This document shows positions 28,482 through 38,089 of a DNA stretch of 64,000 nt, piece after piece. Positions within the stretch are counted from its first letter, which is position 1. Each line of letters starts with the position of its first letter. A program made the position numbers and the translations under genes. A model generated the notes under the pieces. The model was not told the DNA's origin, did no database searches, and worked only from the letters and a program-made list of their open reading frames with translations. This DNA comes from an uncultured Anaerolineae bacterium (GTDB lineage Bacteria; Chloroflexota; Anaerolineae; Promineifilales; Promineifilaceae): positions 1 through 64,000 of the forward strand of contig CAJQMR010000019.1 of NCBI GenBank assembly GCA_905479495.1, written 5' to 3'.

Positions 28482-29276
28482 TTATGAAAATCCGAGGTGG
28501 TGAATTTGCAGCGCACGGTACCTTTTGGATGGATGTGTCCAGGGTATTAAGGTTAAGGGGTCTACCCAACCGCCCTTTATATCGAGCGCTTTCCATTTAA
28601 GTGGTTTCTTGCTGCCTAAAACCGCTCTTTGTTCATAGGAAACCTCAGAAACAGCGACGCCGCCACGTTGTTTTATGGCCTCTTTTAAGTTTTTTATGTT
28701 TTCTTCAGCGAATTGTTCAAGGGTGTCTGAATAGAGCCACCTATATTGGTCCCATTCTTTTTCTAAATTTTCGCCTGGTTGGAAAAGAGGCGTTCTTGGA
28801 TATTTCTCCGACCATTGTTCCGTCGGCCAAATTTTGCCATTTTCAAGTGAGCAGTCAAACCATTTACCCCATTGATCTAAACTGATTTTTTGGACCCTCT
28901 CCACTTCTGCAGGATCGAGTTCAAGTGGCTTAGGGGGCTTTATTTGGTCAATGATCCACTCAATCGTTGGCTGCCACCTTAATTTTATTTGACTGCTTAG
29001 CGCACCGATACATCGTCGCGTAAAATCATCGCCAAGCTCTGGGCTATGGTAATAATGGCCTCGTATGCCCTGGGGGGTATTAAAAAATTCATTGACAAGG
29101 TCTATACCAACCTCAAACGCCAACTGTATTCGATAAACACCTTTTTGGCCTATTGGATCAATCAATCGTTGAATATTAATAGAAACTTCTTTAGATTGAG
29201 TTTGAAAGGCAGCAACCACCTTGTCGATAACTTCCTGGCCTTCTGCCTGAGTTATTTTTTCACCCCAATCACTCAC
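28482..29276 (-). CDS. Hypothetical protein, more AT-rich than neighbours
   Basis: 264 residues from GTG 29276, with GAGG six bases upstream. A longer reading from ATG 29327 would translate the octamer hairpin at 29291-29320 and is rejected. The sequence starts VSDWGEKITQAEGQEVIDKV, is hydrophilic, rich in Trp and Lys (WGKWFDCSLENGKIWPTEQW), and has no signal or membrane segment. I do not recognise a family. The body contains no octamer copy and is relatively AT-rich, which suggests more recent arrival. It lies 6 bp from the convergent SARP stop and downstream of the GH13 gene, separated from it by the hairpin. Confidence 0.6.
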   Translation of the reverse strand: MSDWGEKITQAEGQEVIDKVVAAFQTQSKEVSINIQRLIDPIGQKGVYRIQLAFEVGIDLVNEFFNTPQGIRGHYYHSPELGDDFTRRCIGALSSQIKLRWQPTIEWIIDQIKPPKPLELDPAEVERVQKISLDQWGKWFDCSLENGKIWPTEQWSEKYPRTPLFQPGENLEKEWDQYRWLYSDTLEQFAEENIKNLKEAIKQRGGVAVSEVSYEQRAVLGSKKPLKWKALDIKGGWVDPLTLIPWTHPSKRYRALQIHHLGFS

Positions 29277-29290
29277 ATTGATCCTCAAAT

Positions 29291-29320
29291 AACGGCCGTT
29301 CCTACCCAGGAACGGCCGTT
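29291..29320. terminator. Octamer-pair hairpin between the GH13 gene and the hypothetical gene
   Basis: Arms AACGGCCGTTCC (29291-29302) and GGAACGGCCGTT (29309-29320) with loop TACCCA. The + strand has a T-run directly after; the - strand, which is the transcribed direction here, has TTATTTG. Probably the end of the GH13 transcript, though the U-tract on that side is weak. Confidence 0.7.
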
Positions 29321-29348
29321 TTTTCATTCATGACAAACTTTGTAACAG

Positions 29349-32300
29349 TTAGTTACTCAACGCGGTAATCAAACCTGTCGCCAGATCTCGTACCTCAGCC
29401 GCATCCGCCGCCGAGAGGAAACCGGCATTTTCCATTGCATCTGTCACATTGATAATAATGATCAGATTTTGAATAGCTGGATTGTTGAAGCCGACGTCGT
29501 AATAAAACTGAGCACGCTCAGCCCGCAGCACCAGATTTTGCCCCACGCGGCCAGGGAACTCACTGGCATCTGTCAACATTTGCAGCTTGGCGATGAGCGC
29601 ATCGAACTGCTCATCAATCGTGGGCACGTGGGTAGTGAAGCTGAATGACGCAGTTGCTTGCTGCACATTGCCGTTGCTCACCTGACCACTGGCCGACACG
29701 GTGTACGTTGTACTCTGTTCCAGCGGCATGGCAGGTGTAAACAGTACCGTGTGGTTCGTATCTGTCATCACAAACGTGCCGGAGATGACACCGGATGGCC
29801 CCGAAACCTCGAAGCTGGCTCCGTCATCCATGGGCAGGCTCCAGGTGAGGGAGACGTTGGTATCTACCGCCACATCTGTTGCGCCATCGGCTGGGGAAAC
29901 GGCCGTTACAATCGGATCACGCCACAGCTGTACTGCTTTGGTCTCATCAGGGCCAGTGCCCCAATCAGTGGCTGTCAGGTCTACCAGCTGGGTGCCGTCG
30001 TTGCCGTAGCTCACCGTCATGGCCCGATTGGTCAGCCCGATGATTTCGCCCCACGCTTCAACCGTTTCCCAGCTGCCGCGTGTGAACTTGTACTGAACGG
30101 CCGTACCATCCAGAATATCCAGCGTGTAGCTCCAGGTAGTGGCATCCACCTGCGTCATCGGTACCAAACCGGGGTTCCAGGGACCAAACGCATCCAAATC
30201 ACCCACGATGTAAACCGTACCCGGCGTGTAATCCGGCACGCCCACCAGGAAGGTGACGCTCACCGTTCTGGCTTCGGCTGTGGCGTCTAAAGTGTTAGAC
30301 GGTGCCGAACGATTGTAGCTGGTATCGAAGGCTACCAGATAGTAGCTGTAAGTTGCCCCAGTTGACACGTTGGTGTCGGTGAAACTCGTCGCCGTAGGAT
30401 CCGCCAGGGTCGCCAAACGTGTACCGTCACGATACAGTTCAAAGCCAACCAGATCGCTGTCGGCATTAGGATGGGCATCCCAGGCCAGCGAAATGCTGCC
30501 GCTAGTTGTGCCCGCAATCGCCAGATTGGTTGGTGCTTCTGGAGCTGTCGTATCTGCGCCAGCAATGACCGTTAGCACGCCAAACGGTCCTGGACAAGTT
30601 GCATTGCCTTCGTCTGGCCCGTTCACGGCGTAGAACCAATTGTCGCCGCCATCGCCACTGTAGCGCGTGGTATAGCAGAAGGTACCCAGTTCATCTGGTA
30701 ACATGCTGCCCACATACTCGTCATTGCTACCACTATCGACGTTGAAGGCCATGCTGGACCAGGTCCAACTGCCGTCTGGAGTGGAGCCAATGGGGCCAAA
30801 ACCAACCTCGGCCAGCAGGCCGGGTGTCGCTCCTGGCTGGCTGGTGATGCCATCGATCCAGATCTGCCCGTACACGTTTTCTGTGCGGTTGATGGCACTG
30901 ATGGTGTGGTTCAGCGTTGGCGGCCATTGCAGATTGGCCCAACCGATGTTGTACGCGGTTGTGGCCGCCACCTCATTGGAGAAATCGGAACCCAGCTGCG
31001 TCGCATCATCCCGAGCAACAACCACATAGTAGTAGTTGGTTGCTACGGTCAGGCCGGTGTCACTGTAGCTGGTGCCAGCTACGTTAGACACCAGCGTGTA
31101 GCCGCCACCATGTACCAAACTGCGGTAAACATCGTAGCTGGTTGCGCCTGCGGCCGCGCTCCAACCCAGGTCAACATTGCTGCTGGAAACGGCCGTAACC
31201 CCCAAATCAGTCACAGCCGCTGGCGGCGCACTCAAAGCACCGTCCAGTACCAGCACTGTGCCGCTCATACCGGGCACGCTGCTCAGCACAATGTTGCCAG
31301 AAGCATCTACCGCGTAGCTGCCGCCGTTGAGTGCGTCGGTAAAGGTTGCCCCAATGGGTAGATAACCGCTCACGTTCACGGTCACAGCCTGGGCAGAAGC
31401 AGCCCGATTGACCACAACCACGGCGGCATCAGAATAGTCTGGTAGGAGACGGCCGTAAGCATAAACATTCGCCCCGTCATCCACCAGCAGCGTGTCAAAG
31501 CTGCCCACGCGCAGCGCCGCAGAGTTGTTCCGCGCTGTCGTCAGTGTCTGATAGTAATTAAACAGCGCATCCTGGCTGCTTTGTGATTGTAGATGGCTGT
31601 AGAACGGTGTCCCCGTTTCGTCTAGCCAGGGATAGGGCAGGCGGTTGTACGGGTCATCCTGCCAGGTGGAGCCATCCCAGGTGACGGGGCCTACCAGCCC
31701 GACTTCGTCGCCGTAGTAGATGGTGGGCGCACCGGGTAGCGTCATTTGCAGCAGCACCACGCCGCGTAGGCGGGTCATGGCGTCGCTCCAATCGTAGTTG
31801 GGATTGTCGTACAGGGTGTCGTCCTGCAAGCCGGTGTTTTCATCCAGCATGAACAGGGCACGATTGGTGTCATGGCTGCCCAGCAGGTTCATCATCGCCT
31901 GAAATGCTTCGGGTGGGTACCGCTCTTCCAAATTGTGCAGCCGCGCATCCAGGTCAGATGGTGTTAGCGGCGTCAATATGCCCGCAGAACTGCCCGAATT
32001 GTGATCATTGTCCACAAACTCACTGTCGCGCCAGAAGCTCATGATGGCCGAGCCGAACTGGTAGTTCATCGTGGCGTCCCATTCCTGGCCCAGCGTCCAG
32101 GCAGTGGCCACGTTCCACTCCTCCCCCACGATGTAGGCATCGGGGTTGGTGGTGTGAACCGCATCGCGGAACCCTTCCCAATAATCGTTGTTCGGGTCAT
32201 TGGTCAGACCAGGATCAACATCTCCAGCCACGTCCAGACGCCAGCCATCGGCCCACTGCATCCAGTAGCGAGCAATGGCGTCTTCGCCACCGGCCCAAAT

Positions 32301-34613
32301 GTAATCCCGCACATCCTGATTACCAGAGTTCAATTTGGGCAGGCTGTCAAAGCCAAACCAGGATTCGTAGGTGGTGTCCCCGGTACATGGCCCGGCCGTT
32401 TGTGGTGAGAAGTAGTACCAGTCGCGGAACGGGCTGGATACGGATTCACAGGCACCTTCGGAGGCATAGCGATTGTATCTATCAAAATAAATGCTGTCCG
32501 ACGACGAATGGTTAAACACACCGTCTAGCACCAGATTAATACCGCGACTGTGTGCTTCAGCAGCCAACGTCTGGAACAGCGCCAAATCACCAAAGTTGTC
32601 GTCGATGACGCCAAAATCTGTGGTGTCGTATTTGTGGTTCGACGGCGATTCAAAGATGGGGTTCATGTAAATGACCGTTACCCCTAAACTTTGCAGGTAG
32701 TCTAGTTTGTCGAGGATACCCTGCAAATCACCACCATAGAAGTTATGACTGTAAGCACCAAAGCATTCGTTTTCATCGCGCGGATCGCAAATTGGCGTGT
32801 GCCAATCGCTGCCCTCAGAGCGAACAATGCTGCCGCCAGGGATATCATAATGGAAGCTGCCTGCGGGCATGTTGTTGGCCGGATCACCATCACGGAACCG
32901 TTCGGGGAAAATCTGGTACATGATGCCATTTTTCACCCAGTCTGGTGTTTGGAAAGTCGGATCATAAACGGTGAGCTGCCAGCCATTGTCGGGGCTGTCG
33001 CCAAAGGTTTGGCCCCAGCCACCGTTGCGGGTGGCGTCATCTTCGTAGTAGGCAACGGCCGTTCCATCTTGAGCAATAAAGCGATACCAGTAAATGGTCG
33101 GTTCAGTGCTGGCAGGCACGGTGGCTTCCCAGTATTCGTAGGTGCCATCATCGGCTACGCGGCTCATGTTGAGCAGCATTTGGGTATTCAGGCGGTCGTC
33201 CCAGACACGTACTTGTGCCCCGGTAAGATCGTTATTGGCAGCACGCAAACGGAGGGTAACGGCCGTACCAGCTTCTACAGCGCCACCAGGCGTACGGAAC
33301 AACGTGTCGCGGCTGTCATGCCCCAGGTCGTTCCACCAGATGTCGTTGTCATTGCTGGCCCCGCCGCTGGGATTGTTGATGCTGTCTTCCACGGTGTTGT
33401 CGGCACAGTTGTAGCGGATGGTAACGGCCGTTTCAGAGGCCACATCCAACACAACGTTGCCACCAGGATAGCTCTCGTCCCACGCTTCGTTGCGGGCAAT
33501 CTTGTATTCGTAAAGACCAGCCGGTAACGTGGCGGTGAAGCTGTACCAATCGCTGCCAGGGGCTTCCTGCCACAGCATGGTGCGCAGGTTATCGGGTGCC
33601 CAATCACCGCCGCCCAACAGACTCTGGAAGCTGCCAGCTACTGTGGCAATACATTGGTTGGCATTGTCAGCCACATTATTGGAGCCGGGCTGGAAGTACC
33701 AACGCATTTGGTTGCCGTTGGCGGTGAAGGCAACATTGTCGGCTGGATAAGCATTGTTCCAATTATTAAATTCAACGATTTTGTATTCGTAACCACCAGC
33801 GGGCAGATTATCGCCTTCTAAACGATAAACGCCGTCGCCGTTGTTGTCTTCCATGCCGGTTTCGGCACAGATGTTGTTCCACTCGCCGCAGGCAGCAGAA
33901 ATGGGTAAATCATCCTGGAAATTACCTGCCACCACCCATTCAGGATCGGCTGTGGTCTGAATGGTGTGCTCTACGCTGTTGTCGGCGCAGTTGTAGCGGA
34001 AGGTGACAGGGGTATCGGTGGACAAACTTAAAGCCACATTGTCTACTGGATAACTTTCACTCCATGCTTCATTACGGGCAACCTTGTAGAGCCAGTCTCC
34101 AGCGGGGACGGTGGCGGTGAAGCTGTACCAATCGCTGCCGGGCGATTCTTGCCACAGCATGGTGCGCAAGTTATCGGGTGACCAATCATTACCGCCCAAT
34201 TCACTCTGAAAATCGCCAGCAACCGTCGCGATACATTGATTAAAGTTGTCGGCCACAAGATTGTCGCCGGGCAAGAAGTACCAACGCACCTGTCCGCCAT
34301 CAGTGATGATGGAAACGTTATCGACCGGATGAGCATTGCCCCAATTACCTAGCTCTACCACTTTGTATTCGTAGGTGCCTGCGGGCAGTCCATCGGCGAT
34401 GAGCCGATTGACGCCATCACCATCTACATCTTCAGTGGTTGTGGCCGCGCAGGCATTGTCCCACTCGCCACACGGTGCGCCGGGCAAATCATCCTGAAAG
34501 CTTCCGGCAACAACCCAATCTGCTCCAAAGGCCAGATTGAAGGGTACAGCCAGCAGCAACAGCAGGCTGGCCCCAATCAGTATATGCCACTTCATTTTCA
34601 ATTTTTGACTCAT
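29349..34613 (-). CDS. Large secreted GH13 alpha-amylase/pullulanase-type enzyme with carbohydrate-binding, FN3 and FIMAH domains
   Basis: 1754 residues with a signal peptide (LIGASLLLLLAVPFNLAFGA) and a strong GGAGGA ribosome site. Four tandem beta domains of the pullulanase X25 kind cover about residues 30-420 (e.g. VAGSFQDDLPG). A GH13 N-domain is followed by a neopullulanase-like barrel from about 555 (NGIMYQIFPERFRDGDP), with nucleophile D794 (GWRLDVAGD), acid/base E831 (IVGEEWN) and D915 (LGSHDTNR). Then come two FN3-like domains, a CBM20-like starch-binding domain (GTVYIVGDLDAFGPWNPG), a Big_5-like domain (SPADGATDVAVDTNVSL) and a C-terminal helical FIMAH-type domain. It acts outside the cell on alpha-glucans. 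No sugar transporter is adjacent. Confidence 0.93.
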   Translation of the reverse strand: MSQKLKMKWHILIGASLLLLLAVPFNLAFGADWVVAGSFQDDLPGAPCGEWDNACAATTTEDVDGDGVNRLIADGLPAGTYEYKVVELGNWGNAHPVDNVSIITDGGQVRWYFLPGDNLVADNFNQCIATVAGDFQSELGGNDWSPDNLRTMLWQESPGSDWYSFTATVPAGDWLYKVARNEAWSESYPVDNVALSLSTDTPVTFRYNCADNSVEHTIQTTADPEWVVAGNFQDDLPISAACGEWNNICAETGMEDNNGDGVYRLEGDNLPAGGYEYKIVEFNNWNNAYPADNVAFTANGNQMRWYFQPGSNNVADNANQCIATVAGSFQSLLGGGDWAPDNLRTMLWQEAPGSDWYSFTATLPAGLYEYKIARNEAWDESYPGGNVVLDVASETAVTIRYNCADNTVEDSINNPSGGASNDNDIWWNDLGHDSRDTLFRTPGGAVEAGTAVTLRLRAANNDLTGAQVRVWDDRLNTQMLLNMSRVADDGTYEYWEATVPASTEPTIYWYRFIAQDGTAVAYYEDDATRNGGWGQTFGDSPDNGWQLTVYDPTFQTPDWVKNGIMYQIFPERFRDGDPANNMPAGSFHYDIPGGSIVRSEGSDWHTPICDPRDENECFGAYSHNFYGGDLQGILDKLDYLQSLGVTVIYMNPIFESPSNHKYDTTDFGVIDDNFGDLALFQTLAAEAHSRGINLVLDGVFNHSSSDSIYFDRYNRYASEGACESVSSPFRDWYYFSPQTAGPCTGDTTYESWFGFDSLPKLNSGNQDVRDYIWAGGEDAIARYWMQWADGWRLDVAGDVDPGLTNDPNNDYWEGFRDAVHTTNPDAYIVGEEWNVATAWTLGQEWDATMNYQFGSAIMSFWRDSEFVDNDHNSGSSAGILTPLTPSDLDARLHNLEERYPPEAFQAMMNLLGSHDTNRALFMLDENTGLQDDTLYDNPNYDWSDAMTRLRGVVLLQMTLPGAPTIYYGDEVGLVGPVTWDGSTWQDDPYNRLPYPWLDETGTPFYSHLQSQSSQDALFNYYQTLTTARNNSAALRVGSFDTLLVDDGANVYAYGRLLPDYSDAAVVVVNRAASAQAVTVNVSGYLPIGATFTDALNGGSYAVDASGNIVLSSVPGMSGTVLVLDGALSAPPAAVTDLGVTAVSSSNVDLGWSAAAGATSYDVYRSLVHGGGYTLVSNVAGTSYSDTGLTVATNYYYVVVARDDATQLGSDFSNEVAATTAYNIGWANLQWPPTLNHTISAINRTENVYGQIWIDGITSQPGATPGLLAEVGFGPIGSTPDGSWTWSSMAFNVDSGSNDEYVGSMLPDELGTFCYTTRYSGDGGDNWFYAVNGPDEGNATCPGPFGVLTVIAGADTTAPEAPTNLAIAGTTSGSISLAWDAHPNADSDLVGFELYRDGTRLATLADPTATSFTDTNVSTGATYSYYLVAFDTSYNRSAPSNTLDATAEARTVSVTFLVGVPDYTPGTVYIVGDLDAFGPWNPGLVPMTQVDATTWSYTLDILDGTAVQYKFTRGSWETVEAWGEIIGLTNRAMTVSYGNDGTQLVDLTATDWGTGPDETKAVQLWRDPIVTAVSPADGATDVAVDTNVSLTWSLPMDDGASFEVSGPSGVISGTFVMTDTNHTVLFTPAMPLEQSTTYTVSASGQVSNGNVQQATASFSFTTHVPTIDEQFDALIAKLQMLTDASEFPGRVGQNLVLRAERAQFYYDVGFNNPAIQNLIIIINVTDAMENAGFLSAADAAEVRDLATGLITALSN

Positions 34614-34669
34614 GTTTCCTCCAAAATGCTTCTCAGCTCAGTGAAATTTCGATCTATTAAGAACAAAAA

Positions 34670-34745
34670 AACCGCCGCACCTTCAGTTAGGTGTCAGCGG
34701 TTATAATCAGCAAAAAGTAGGGTATCCAGCACCTGGTTGTGCTGG
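34670..34745 (-). promoter_or_regulatory. Two-hairpin leader with terminator-like stem upstream of the GH13 gene
   Basis: On the - strand a perfect 7-bp hairpin (CCAGCAC at 34726-34732 with GTGCTGG at 34739-34745) precedes a second stem (34670-34702; 6+5 bp with an internal bulge). At least six U follow the second stem, all about 55 bp before the GH13 ATG. No gene on this strand lies upstream for it to terminate, so it may be an attenuator, or a terminator for spurious transcription with the real promoter further down. The rest of the 445-bp gap 34614-35058 holds one octamer copy and the small frame at 35000. Confidence 0.45.
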
Positions 34746-34999
34746 CGTAATGTTGTAATCGTGAGGGTGATTTTATTCCCCGGTTGGGGGGGCAAGGATT
34801 GGTTCACTTTCTTCCCGTGGTGAACATGTGCTGTACGGCCGTATCCAGTTAATCTACAAACAAGGAAATAGTTGCATACACAACTAGTTGATTTATCAAC
34901 TAATTCTAATATACAAAATTTAGGTAGTCAAGCTTACGGCATCGCTTACAATTGCGTTAAATACAGGAGAAATTGGTCATCAATTTTAGGCTGAGGAGA

Positions 35000-35062
35000 A
35001 TGGCAAATGGTGTCGGCGTCATTGTCGATGTCGTGGGGGCAGGGTATGATTTGCTGCCATGA
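35000..35062 (+). CDS. Possible 20-codon leader peptide coupled to udk
   Basis: MANGVGVIVDVVGAGYDLLP, preceded by GAGGAG. Its TGA overlaps the udk ATG as ATGA. The spacing of the ribosome site to this ATG is tight (1 nt); a second ATG at 35007 in another frame has better spacing but no coupling. udk itself has no good Shine-Dalgarno sequence, which favours coupling. Speculative. Confidence 0.3.
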   Translation: MANGVGVIVDVVGAGYDLLP

Positions 35063-35706
35063 GTGGAATGCATCAACATGACCCCAAAAGCCCCATTGTA
35101 TTTGGCGTGGCCGGTGGGACCGCCTCAGGTAAAACCACGGTGGCCCGAGCCATTCTGGACGCAGTGGGCGCTTCGCAAATTGCTTACATGCCCCACGATG
35201 CCTATTATCGTGATCAACCTGATCTTACTCCTGAAGAGCGTCGCCAGCTGAACTACGATCATCCCAATTCGCTGGAAACGAAGCTGATGGTGAAACATAT
35301 CAAGCAGCTTCTTAACGGGAAGGCGATCCCGTTGCCTGTCTATGACTTCACCACGGATCGCCGTACGGATGAGACAGTGCTTGTGGAACCCGCGCCCATC
35401 ATTTTGGTCGATGGGATTTTGATCTTCACCAAGCGGCGGCTGCGTGAGTTGATGGATATTAAGGTGTATGTAGACACAGATGCCGATGTGCGTTTTATTC
35501 GGCGGTTACAGCGGGATATTGGGGAACGCGGCCGTTCTCTGCAATCTGTGGTGACGCAATATTTGGAGACGGTGCGCCCTATGCATATTAAATTTGTGGA
35601 GCCAAGCAAGCGGTTTGCTGACGTAATTATTCCCAATGGTGGTTTGAATAAAGTGGCGATGGAGATGGTGGTTTCCCAACTGCGGGCGTTACTTCCGGCG
35701 CCTTAG
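35059..35706 (+). CDS. udk: Uridine kinase
   Basis: 215 residues, the usual uridine/cytidine kinase length. The P-loop GGTASGKTT is near residue 19. Other family marks are MPHDAYYRDQPDLT, YDHPNSLETKLM (nucleoside-binding region), VYDFTTDRRTDE and ILVDGILIF. It phosphorylates uridine or cytidine to the monophosphate in pyrimidine salvage, in the cytoplasm. An in-frame stop lies 12 bp upstream, so ATG 35059 is the earliest possible start. It converges end-to-end (0 bp) with the glycosyltransferase at 35707. No octamer copy. Confidence 0.95.
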   Translation: MSGMHQHDPKSPIVFGVAGGTASGKTTVARAILDAVGASQIAYMPHDAYYRDQPDLTPEERRQLNYDHPNSLETKLMVKHIKQLLNGKAIPLPVYDFTTDRRTDETVLVEPAPIILVDGILIFTKRRLRELMDIKVYVDTDADVRFIRRLQRDIGERGRSLQSVVTQYLETVRPMHIKFVEPSKRFADVIIPNGGLNKVAMEMVVSQLRALLPAP

Positions 35707-36891
35707 CTATTTAACCGATGGCTTGTTACTTTGCTGTGCTGCCGGACCTGGCATTGCTTTTTCTGCAAGGCGACGGTACTGGGTAAGGGTGGCAACGGCC
35801 GTTTCCCTCCAAGAAAATTTTTCAGCTTGCACAATTCCCTTTTTTGCTAACGCTTCTCGCTTTTGCTCATCCTGCAAAAGTGCGATTAACACGGCGGCCA
35901 TTTCCTGGCTGTTGGTGGGATCAAAATAGGCAACGGCTTCCCCGCCGACTTCTGGCAAGCTGGACGTTTGAGCACAGGCAACGACCGTTCCGCAGGCCAT
36001 TGCCTCTAGAACGGGCAAACCAAAGCCCTCTGCCAAACTTGGAAAAACAAACAGCAGGGCGCCACTGTACAACGCTGGCAAATCCTTATCCGGCACCCGT
36101 CCCAGAAAACGGACTTTTGCGGATAAATTGTGGTGGGCAACGGCCGTTTTTACTGCCTCGTATCGCGCATCCCAGGCACCGGCGATGATTAGCTGTGGGG
36201 CATCTGGCAACTGTTGGACAACTGTTTCCCACACTTCTACTAATCGTGCCAGATTTTTGTGTGGTTTGTTGATGCCCAGGTAGAGGACATATTGCTCGGG
36301 TAGATTGAATTTTTGGTGTAGGCTGGATACGGCCGTTTCCGATTGAGGTTGAAACTGGGCATCTGCGGCCAGGGGAACGGCCGTGATGTTCGCTGGCTTG
36401 AGTGAATAACTTGCCAAAAAGTCTTGCCGTGTCGCTTCTGAAATGGCTAAAAAATGATCGCTTGCTCGCACTGCCAACTGGGTGGCTAAACGAGTTAGCA
36501 GCCGGGACTGTGGCGACACCAGTTGCGGGAACTGCTCTGGGATGAGATCGTACAAGGTCAGCAGAGTGGGTACGCCAGGGCGATACGGCATCAGATAATA
36601 AGCACTGTGGTAGACAGTGGCATTTATCTGGCGCAGCAGGCGGGGAATTTGCCATTGTTGGCTAAGAGAAAAGGGGGAAACGGCCGTAGCGATTAGCGTC
36701 ACGTTGTCTTGAACCGGGGGCAGTGTCCAGCTTGACTCAGCCTGTGGATTGTACAGCAGCAGCAGCTGTTCATCTGGATGCAGCAGCGACACCAGGTGTC
36801 GGGCTAAATGGCTCACATAACGGCCGATGCCTGGAAAGTGATCCGTAGCGGTGCGGGCATCAAGGACATAAGTGGGAGGTATTATTGACAT
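35707..36891 (-). CDS. Glycosyltransferase family 4 (GT-B)
   Basis: 394 residues from ATG 36891 (a TTG two codons earlier is less likely). The N-terminal Rossmann domain has YVLDARTATDHFPGIGRYV and ILYNPQAESSW-type strands. The C-terminal Glycos_transf_1 domain has YVLYLGINKPHKNLARLVEV, VRFLGRVPDKDLPALYSGA and the EX7E motif region (FPSLAEGFGLPVLEAMACGT). It transfers a sugar from a nucleotide-sugar donor in surface glycan synthesis. It follows the GT4 gene at 36923 in the same direction with about 30 bp between them, a likely operon. Confidence 0.92.
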   Translation of the reverse strand: MSIIPPTYVLDARTATDHFPGIGRYVSHLARHLVSLLHPDEQLLLLYNPQAESSWTLPPVQDNVTLIATAVSPFSLSQQWQIPRLLRQINATVYHSAYYLMPYRPGVPTLLTLYDLIPEQFPQLVSPQSRLLTRLATQLAVRASDHFLAISEATRQDFLASYSLKPANITAVPLAADAQFQPQSETAVSSLHQKFNLPEQYVLYLGINKPHKNLARLVEVWETVVQQLPDAPQLIIAGAWDARYEAVKTAVAHHNLSAKVRFLGRVPDKDLPALYSGALLFVFPSLAEGFGLPVLEAMACGTVVACAQTSSLPEVGGEAVAYFDPTNSQEMAAVLIALLQDEQKREALAKKGIVQAEKFSWRETAVATLTQYRRLAEKAMPGPAAQQSNKPSVK

Positions 36892-36922
36892 AAACAATAA
36901 ATGGTTGTGTAGTGGCTGCCCT

Positions 36923-38014
36923 TTACCTGTGTCCGATCATTTTTTTGTAGACAGCTACAAGCTGCGCCACGATCATTTCGACACGGTGGTTATCTAGCGG
37001 ATAATTCGGAAGATTCGGGCTGTTCCAAATAGCGTTCAGGGTTGTTTCAATGGCGTCTGGTGTAATTTCCGGCAGAACAAAATCGGGTAGATATGTCTCG
37101 AATTCGGGGACATTGGGCGGGCACAAGACTTTTTTACCCAATGATACCGCTTCTAAAATTGTTCGTGGCAAACCTTCAGAACGGGACGGCAACAGAACCA
37201 TTTCTGATGCCTGCATTAATGATACTGCCTGGGCATAGGGAACATGATCTAAAAAGAAAGTTTGGGGCAGATTTTTAATGCGGTTTATAAACGGCCGTCC
37301 CGCTCGATTCATCCCCGCCAGAACCAAATTAATGCCCTGATGCGTTTCCTGCCAATGCTCAAAGGCATCCAGCAAATTAAAAATCCCTTTGTTTACCGTC
37401 ATGTCGCCAGCATAAAATAAAAACGGCCGTTCCCCCAGGCCAAAATGGGTGCATACGGCTTGCATAGCTGTTTTTGGCCGTGGTATTGGCTCAACAAATG
37501 GGATAGGAATGTAGGTTGTGTGGTTAATGGGGTAGCCACCTTGCGCCGCAAAGTTTACGATTCCTTGAGCACAGCAGAGCAAATGCTGGCTGCATTTAGC
37601 CAGTCCTGCTGGATCGCTCATTTTGTCCCGTAAATCGGCCAGGACAGGGATGGGCAGTTTGGCCAGCGCCCGATAAGCTAATTTGCCCTGGTAGCGGGTA
37701 TGGAAATGGACCAAATCGATTTGATATTGCTTTACTAATTGAGCTAATTTATGTTGGAACCAGCGCTGGGTTTGTATGTAGGTGAGTGCGTGAATAAGAT
37801 ACGGCCGTTCTCGTGAAACCCGTGTTGGCAGCAGGCGCAAAACAGTTAGCTTGTTTGTCGTATGTTCACACGGCTCGCCCTGCATTTGCTCTGTTAATAG
37901 AATGATTTGCTCAATGGCAGGATCTGCCTCTAGCAGAGGCATAATATTGGCAAAATAAGCGGCGGCACCGCCAATGGCCGGAGGATAAAGCGGGGTTAAT
38001 AATAAAATTCGCAT
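36923..38014 (-). CDS. Glycosyltransferase family 4 (GT-B)
   Basis: 363 residues beginning MRILLLTPLYPPAIGGAAAY, a typical GT4 start with the glycine-rich acceptor loop. The donor domain shows FLFYAGDMTVNKGIFNLLDA and the EX7E region LLPSRSEGLPRTILEAVSLG. It is the first gene of a two-gene unit with 35707-36891, and a decayed third GT4 copy lies just upstream. Sugar and acceptor cannot be read from the sequence. Confidence 0.9.
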   Translation of the reverse strand: MRILLLTPLYPPAIGGAAAYFANIMPLLEADPAIEQIILLTEQMQGEPCEHTTNKLTVLRLLPTRVSRERPYLIHALTYIQTQRWFQHKLAQLVKQYQIDLVHFHTRYQGKLAYRALAKLPIPVLADLRDKMSDPAGLAKCSQHLLCCAQGIVNFAAQGGYPINHTTYIPIPFVEPIPRPKTAMQAVCTHFGLGERPFLFYAGDMTVNKGIFNLLDAFEHWQETHQGINLVLAGMNRAGRPFINRIKNLPQTFFLDHVPYAQAVSLMQASEMVLLPSRSEGLPRTILEAVSLGKKVLCPPNVPEFETYLPDFVLPEITPDAIETTLNAIWNSPNLPNYPLDNHRVEMIVAQLVAVYKKMIGHR

Positions 38015-38089
38015 GGATTTTAGCTATATATGATGCAAATGGAGCAGCGTTTTTCTACTTCTGCACAACAAGACATTCTCAAAAAAGGC

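Noticed and set aside
29277..29327. N-terminal extension of the hypothetical protein at 28482 from ATG 29327
   Set aside because: It would translate an octamer hairpin; GTG 29276 has a GAGG ribosome site and begins after the hairpin.
32745..33527. 260-codon + strand open frame
   Set aside because: It lies antisense to the well-supported GH13 gene and shows no family features; a shadow frame.
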